A DNA stretch of 64,000 bases. Source: Leifsonia aquatica H1aii (GTDB taxonomy: Bacteria > Actinomycetota > Actinomycetes > Actinomycetales > Microbacteriaceae). How positions within the stretch are numbered: position 1 is the stretch's first letter; each line of letters opens with the position of its first letter. The notes under the pieces were generated by a model. The model made no database searches. It saw only the letters and a program-made list of their open reading frames with translations, and was not told the origin of the DNA. Location: the NCBI RefSeq assembly GCF_000633535.1, contig NZ_AYMR01000021.1, positions 1 through 64,000 of the forward strand. The letters run 5' to 3'. Shown here one piece after another: positions 59,769-64,000 of the stretch. The position numbers were made by a program, and so were the translations under genes.

Positions 59769-60959
59769 ATGAGCCTCACCCCCACCCGCGCCGACAAGTT
59801 CTCGTTCGGACTGTGGACGATCGGCTACAACGGCACCGACCCGTTCGGCGGCCCCACCCGCCCCCCGCTCGATGTGGTCGAGGCGGTGACCAGGCTCAGC
59901 GAGCTCGGCGCCTACGGCCTCACCTTCCACGACGACGATCTCTTCGCCTTCGGCTCCACCGACGCCGAGCGGCAGAAGCAGATCGACCGGCTGAAGCAGG
60001 CCCTGGCCGACACCGGCCTGATCGTGCCGATGGTCACCACCAACCTCTTCAGCGCGCCGGTGTTCAAGGACGGCGGCTTCACCTCCAACGACCGCGCCGT
60101 GCGTCGCTTCGCTCTGCGCAAGGTGCTCCGCAACCTCGACCTCGCCGCCGAGCTGGGCGCGAAGACGTTCGTGATGTGGGGAGGCCGCGAGGGCGCCGAG
60201 TACGACTCGGCGAAGAACATCGGCGCCGCCCTCGAGCGCTACCGCGAGGCCGTCAACCTGCTCGGCGACTACGTCACCGACAAGGGCTACGACATCCGCT
60301 TCGCCATCGAGCCGAAGCCGAACGAGCCGCGCGGCGACATCCTGCTGCCGACCGTCGGGCACGCCCTCGCCTTCATCAACTCGCTGGAGCGCCCGGAGCT
60401 CGTCGGCCTCAACCCCGAGGTGGGCCACGAGCAGATGGCGGGCCTGAACTTCGCCGCCGGCATCGCGCAGGCGCTGTACCACGGCAAGCTCTACCACATC
60501 GACCTCAACGGGCAGCGCGGCATCAAGTACGACCAGGACCTCGTCTTCGGCCACGGCGACCTCCAGAACGCCTTCGCGCTCGTCGACCTGCTCGAGAACG
60601 GCGGCCCGAACGGCGGCCAGGCCTACGAGGGTCCGCGCCACTTCGACTACAAGCCGTCGCGCACCGAGGACGCCACCGGGGTCTGGGACTCCGCCGCGGC
60701 CAACATGCGCACCTACCTGCTGCTCAAGGAGCGGGCGGCGGCCTTCCGCGCCGACCCCGAGGTGCAGGAGGCGCTGGAGGCCGCCAAGGTGAACGAACTG
60801 TCGGAGACGACCCTCGGCGCCGGCGAGAGCTACGACGACCTGCTCGCCGACCGCAGCGCCTACGAGGACTTCGACGCGGGCGCGTACTTCGGCGCCAAGG
60901 GCTTCGGCTTCGTGCGCCTGCAGCAGCTGGCGCTCGAGCACCTCCTGAACGCCCGCTGA
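59769..60959 (+). CDS. xylA: Xylose isomerase
   Basis: A 396-residue metal-dependent isomerase converting D-xylose to D-xylulose, the actinobacterial (group I) type. The family motifs are intact: [12 protein letters not shown] with the catalytic His54, [36 protein letters not shown] and the metal-binding [18 protein letters not shown]. Length matches Streptomyces XylA. ATG 59769 ([17 protein letters not shown]) follows AAGGA; an upstream in-frame start would add six residues. xylB follows 103 bp on, beyond a large hairpin. Confidence 0.97.
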   Translation: MSLTPTRADKFSFGLWTIGYNGTDPFGGPTRPPLDVVEAVTRLSELGAYGLTFHDDDLFAFGSTDAERQKQIDRLKQALADTGLIVPMVTTNLFSAPVFKDGGFTSNDRAVRRFALRKVLRNLDLAAELGAKTFVMWGGREGAEYDSAKNIGAALERYREAVNLLGDYVTDKGYDIRFAIEPKPNEPRGDILLPTVGHALAFINSLERPELVGLNPEVGHEQMAGLNFAAGIAQALYHGKLYHIDLNGQRGIKYDQDLVFGHGDLQNAFALVDLLENGGPNGGQAYEGPRHFDYKPSRTEDATGVWDSAAANMRTYLLLKERAAAFRADPEVQEALEAAKVNELSETTLGAGESYDDLLADRSAYEDFDAGAYFGAKGFGFVRLQQLALEHLLNAR

Positions 60960-60983
60960 CCCGCCCATCCGTGTGACACCATC

Positions 60984-61038
60984 GAGGTGCACGACGTGGC
61001 GTCCATTCCCCCGGAATGACGACCACGACGTGCACCTC
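60984..61038. repeat. 55-bp hairpin repeat, copy between xylA and xylB
   Basis: Arms GAGGTGCACGACGTGG (60984-60999) and CCACGACGTGCACCTC (61023-61038) pair with one mismatch. The centre is CATTCC-ccc-GGAATG (61004-61018). It aligns without gaps to 43741-43795 (41 of 55 positions). Located 24 bp after the xylA stop, it may attenuate xylB or be a mobile intergenic element. Confidence 0.8.
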
Positions 61039-61062
61039 GATCGATCGTGAGGACACAGTGAC

Positions 61063-62496
61063 GTGACACTCGTCGCCGGCGTCGACTCCTCGACGCAGAG
61101 CTGCAAGGTGGTCGTGCGCGACCTGGAGACCGGCGCCCTCGTGCGCAGCGGCCGGGCCGCCCATCCCGACGGCACCGAGGTCGCGCCCTCCGCGTGGTGG
61201 GAGGCGCTGACCGCCGCCCTCGACGCCGCCGGCGGGCTGGACGACGTGGCCGCGATCTCCCTCGCCGGCCAACAGCACGGCATGGTCGTGCTCGACGCCT
61301 CCGGTCGGGTGGTGCGCGACGCGCTGCTCTGGAACGACACCCGCTCGGCGCAGGCTGCGCGCGACCTGATCGACGAGGTCGGTGCCGTCGCGTACGCGTC
61401 GCGGGTGGGCGTGGTGCCGGTGGCCTCCTTCACCGCGACCAAGCTGCGCTGGCTGCGGGATGCCGAACCGGCGAACGCCGCGCGCGTCGCCGCGGTGGCC
61501 CTCCCCCACGACTGGCTCACCTGGCGGCTGCGCGGCTACGGCCCGGCGGACGAGAGCCCCCTCGGACCGGACCTGGAGGCGCTCACGACGGACCGCTCGG
61601 ACGCCAGCGGGACCGCGTACTGGAGCGCGGCCCACGAGGCGTACGACCTGGAGCTCTTCGAGCGGGCGCTCGGCCGGCCGGGCCGCGAGGCGGGGTCGCC
61701 CGCCTCTGCGGATGCGGTGGTGCTTCCGCGCGTCCTCGGACCGGGAGAGGCAGCGGGCAGCACCCCGTCCGGTGTGCTCGTCGGCCCCGGCGCCGGGGAC
61801 AACGCAGGAGCCGCGCTGGGGCTGGGCGCGGCCGACGGCGACGTCGTCGTCTCCATCGGCACCAGCGGAACGGTCTTCGCCGTCACCGACGCGCCTGTCG
61901 CGGACGCCTCCGGAACGGTCGCCGGGTTCGCGGACGCGAGCGGACTGTCCCTCCCCCTGATCGCGACCCTCAACGCCGCCCGCGTGCTCGACGCCATCGC
62001 CCGGCTTCTCGGCGTCGACCATGACGGTCTCGCCGAGTTGGCCCTCACCGCCGAGCCGGGCGCGGGAGGCGTGGTGCTCGTGCCGTACTTCGAGGGGGAG
62101 CGCACCCCCAACCTCCCGGACGCGACAGCCGGCCTCCACGGGCTGACCCTCGCATCCACCACCCCCGCCAACCTCGCCCGCGCGGCGATCGAGGGGATGC
62201 TGTGCGGACTCGCCGACGGCCTCGACGCGGTGCGCGGGGTCGGTGTGAGGGAGCAGCGCATCCTGCTGATCGGCGGCGCGGCGCAGAACCCGGCCGTCGC
62301 GGCGGTGGCCGCGCAGGTGTTCGACGCCCCCGTCGTCATCCCCGCGCCCGGCGAGTATGTCGCCGACGGCGGGGCCGTCCAGGCGGCGTGGGCACTGACC
62401 GGCACGCGCCCCGCGTGGACGGTGGAAGCGGCAGCGCCGCTGCCGGTCGACACGCGCGCGGTGATCCGCGAGCAGTACGCGGCGGCGCGGCCGTAG
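61063..62496 (+). CDS. xylB: Xylulokinase
   Basis: A 477-residue FGGY-family kinase phosphorylating D-xylulose to xylulose 5-phosphate for the pentose phosphate pathway. The motifs are [61 protein letters not shown] and the C-terminal [17 protein letters not shown]. The start is GTG 61063, with GAGGACAC upstream. Gene order xylA-xylB is standard. A 55-bp hairpin separates the two genes. Confidence 0.96.
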   Translation: MTLVAGVDSSTQSCKVVVRDLETGALVRSGRAAHPDGTEVAPSAWWEALTAALDAAGGLDDVAAISLAGQQHGMVVLDASGRVVRDALLWNDTRSAQAARDLIDEVGAVAYASRVGVVPVASFTATKLRWLRDAEPANAARVAAVALPHDWLTWRLRGYGPADESPLGPDLEALTTDRSDASGTAYWSAAHEAYDLELFERALGRPGREAGSPASADAVVLPRVLGPGEAAGSTPSGVLVGPGAGDNAGAALGLGAADGDVVVSIGTSGTVFAVTDAPVADASGTVAGFADASGLSLPLIATLNAARVLDAIARLLGVDHDGLAELALTAEPGAGGVVLVPYFEGERTPNLPDATAGLHGLTLASTTPANLARAAIEGMLCGLADGLDAVRGVGVREQRILLIGGAAQNPAVAAVAAQVFDAPVVIPAPGEYVADGGAVQAAWALTGTRPAWTVEAAAPLPVDTRAVIREQYAAARP

Positions 62497-62838
62497 GCCG
62501 TCGCGAACGGAGGAGATCCGGCCGATTCCCTGCTTGATCTCCTCCGTTCCCCGCCGCCACGCCGTCTACCGGCCCGGACCTCCTCCGTTGCCCGCCGTGC
62601 AGGCAGCGGAGGAGTTCGGCCGCGACTCACCGGCCCCGCGCAGGGAGCGGAGGTGATCGGGCCCCCTCGCGCGCGGATCGCCTCCGCACGCTGCGGCGGG
62701 GCTGCCGGGTATCTCCGGAGCCGAACCGCGACATGCCGCTCAGTTCTCCGTTCGAACGGTGAATCAGAGCCGACTCGCGCAGATCTCCGGAATTGCTGCG
62801 GCGGCCCGGGGCCGGGGCGGGCGGGTCAGCCGGGCGGG
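62497..62838. other. Gene-free interval between convergent xylB and glycerate kinase genes
   Basis: This 342-bp gap has no credible gene. Positions 62505-62687 hold three related hairpins. A perfect palindrome CCGTTCGAACGG lies at 62748-62759. The words GGAGATC/GATCTCC recur across the interval. Confidence 0.7.
62505..62687. repeat. Array of three related hairpins
   Basis: Hairpin 1: GAACGGAGGAGATC (62505-62518) with GATCTCCTCCGTTC (62536-62549), perfect. Hairpin 2: CTCCTCCGTTGCC (62580-62592) with GGCAGCGGAGGAG (62602-62614), one wobble pair. Hairpin 3: GCGGAGGTGATC (62647-62658) with GATCGCCTCCGC (62676-62687), one wobble pair. All share a CGGAGG(A/T)G core, as if copied from one ancestor. 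Confidence 0.75.
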
Positions 62839-63996
62839 TCAGCCGGCGCGGGAGGCGAGGTCGGCGCCGGCGGCGCGGGCCCAGCGGAGCGGGTCCGCGA
62901 TCGCGGCGGCGGAGCCTCCGGCGAGGTCCGCGAGGGCGACCGCGTCGGCGAAGTCGCTCGGTTCGGCGGTGATCGCGCCGGCCGCGAGCAGCACGGGGAC
63001 TCCGGCCCGGCGCGCCAGCTCGGCGACATGCTCGGGTGCCTTGCCCGACGCGGACTGGCTGTCGTAGCGTCCCTCGCCCGTGATGACGAGGTCGGCGGAC
63101 GCGATGCGCGCGGGCAGCCCGAGCGCCTCGGCGACGGCGGGCGCTCCCGGTGTCATGGCGGCGCCCCAGACGCGGAGGCCGAATCCGGTGCCCCCGGCAG
63201 CGCCGGTGCCTGGGTCGTCGACCGAGACAGCGATCCGCCCGGCCCCCTCGACCCGCTCTGCCCCCGCGACCCGCCCGCTCGCCGCCCGCAGCGCCTCCGC
63301 GAACCACGCCAACCCGGCGTCCAGCAGCGGCACATCCTCCGGCGCCGCACCCTTCTGCGGCCCGAACACGGCGGCCGCCCCCTGCGGACCCAGCAGCGGG
63401 TTGGTCACGTCGCTCAGGATGCGCACACCGCCGGACGGCAGCGGCCGCAGCCCCGACAGGTCGACGCGGGCGAGGGAGGCCAGTCCCCGGTTGCCGGGGA
63501 CGACCGCGACACCGGAGCCGTCGAGGAGGCGAGCGCCGAGTGCGCTGAGCACGCCGGCTCCCCCGTCCGTCGAGGCGCTGCCGCCGATCGCCAGCAGCAG
63601 CGCGCTCGCGCCCGCGTCGAGGGCGGCGGCGATCGCCTGGCCGAAGCCGATCGTGTGCGCGTCGAAGGGAGCGGGTGCGCGCAGCAGGCCGAGTCCGCTG
63701 GTCTCGGCGAGCTCGACGACGGCGGTGCCGTCCGGCAGCTGCAGCCAGGTGGCGTCGACGAGGTCTCCCGACGGGCCGAGCACGCGGACGGGTCGACGGA
63801 CGGCACCGGGGACGGCCGCGGCGAACGCGTCCAGCGTCCCTTCGCCTCCGTCGGCCGTCGGGGCGAGGACGAACTCGTCATCGGGGCGCACCTCCGCCCA
63901 GCCGGCGGCCAGCGCCGTGGCGACCTCCGCGGCCGACGCGGAGCCCTTGAACGAGTCCGGGGCGATGACGACGGTACGAGGGCTCACGTCGCCCAC
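62839..63996 (-). CDS. Glycerate 2-kinase (GlxK/GarK family)
   Basis: A 385-residue glycerate kinase of the bacterial GlxK/GarK family, phosphorylating D-glycerate to 2-phosphoglycerate. VVIAPDSFKGSASAAEVATALAAGW, PTADGGEGTLDAF, AIGGSASTDGGAGVLSALG and the C-terminal DLVITGEGRYDSQSASGKAPEHVA are diagnostic. Length is typical. The start is GTG 63996 or GTG 63987 (VSPRTVVIAPD); upstream DNA is cut by the window edge, so the choice is open. No glyoxylate or glucarate genes are nearby. Confidence 0.93.
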   Translation of the reverse strand: MGDVSPRTVVIAPDSFKGSASAAEVATALAAGWAEVRPDDEFVLAPTADGGEGTLDAFAAAVPGAVRRPVRVLGPSGDLVDATWLQLPDGTAVVELAETSGLGLLRAPAPFDAHTIGFGQAIAAALDAGASALLLAIGGSASTDGGAGVLSALGARLLDGSGVAVVPGNRGLASLARVDLSGLRPLPSGGVRILSDVTNPLLGPQGAAAVFGPQKGAAPEDVPLLDAGLAWFAEALRAASGRVAGAERVEGAGRIAVSVDDPGTGAAGGTGFGLRVWGAAMTPGAPAVAEALGLPARIASADLVITGEGRYDSQSASGKAPEHVAELARRAGVPVLLAAGAITAEPSDFADAVALADLAGGSAAAIADPLRWARAAGADLASRAG

Positions 63997-64000
63997 CCTG

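Overview
The window is high-GC DNA from an actinobacterium, most likely a member of the Microbacteriaceae (Leifsonia-like). The grounds are the strong G/C bias at third codon positions, frequent GTG starts, ATGA-type gene overlaps, an actinobacterial-type LexA box, an Rv2578c-type radical SAM gene, and sugar ABC importers that lack their own ATPase genes. No phage, insertion sequence or CRISPR array is visible. This is ordinary chromosome, rich in carbohydrate-catabolism gene sets.

Layout. 1-3.0 kb: the start of a membrane protein gene cut by the window edge, a sensor histidine kinase, and a radical SAM gene with a perfect LexA box at its start. 3.1-5.3 kb: a four-gene cassette resembling type VII secretion (WXG100/ESX) substrates and accessory proteins. 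5.4-9.2 kb: an ABC-F ATPase, malate:quinone oxidoreductase and a DUF1801 protein. 9.3-15.1 kb: conserved housekeeping genes asd, lysC, recR and dnaX. 15.1-22.5 kb: an apparent five-gene operon, DUF1254/DUF1214 protein - pta - ackA - two BAAT-like lipoproteins. 22.6-22.9 kb: SRP RNA (ffs) and tRNA-Ser(GGA).

23.6-32.9 kb is an arabinan-type utilisation cluster: a secreted GH93-like exo-arabinanase with two carbohydrate-binding modules, a GH51 arabinofuranosidase, a GH1-like glycosidase, a binding protein with two permeases, and a LacI regulator. 33.0-36.2 kb holds small membrane proteins, an acetyltransferase, an AraC-type regulator and a streptomycin-6-kinase-like phosphotransferase. 36.2-40.5 kb is a second sugar importer with a divergent DeoR regulator. 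40.5-46 kb holds a HerA-like ATPase, a saccharopine-dehydrogenase-like enzyme, a PAP2 phosphatase and a Bcr/CflA drug exporter. 46.1-50.4 kb is an operon of two Gfo/Idh/MocA oxidoreductases, a ThuA-like protein and a ROK regulator. 50.5-62.5 kb is a xylan/xylose block: a LacI regulator divergent from an acetyl-xylan-esterase-like hydrolase, a second LacI regulator divergent from a third importer, a GH3 beta-xylosidase, xylA and xylB. A glycerate kinase closes the window.

Taken together the genes describe a plant-polysaccharide degrader. Side chains and backbone of arabinoxylan or arabinan are cut outside the cell or after import, sugars enter through three ABC importers that must borrow an ATPase encoded elsewhere, and xylose goes through XylA/XylB. 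The least explained structure is in the intergenic DNA: many long hairpins, including two homologous 55-bp elements at 43.7 and 61.0 kb, a recurring CATTCG-N3-CGAATG palindrome, a duplicated 31-bp repeat block at 52.6-52.9 kb, and a three-hairpin array at 62.5-62.7 kb.
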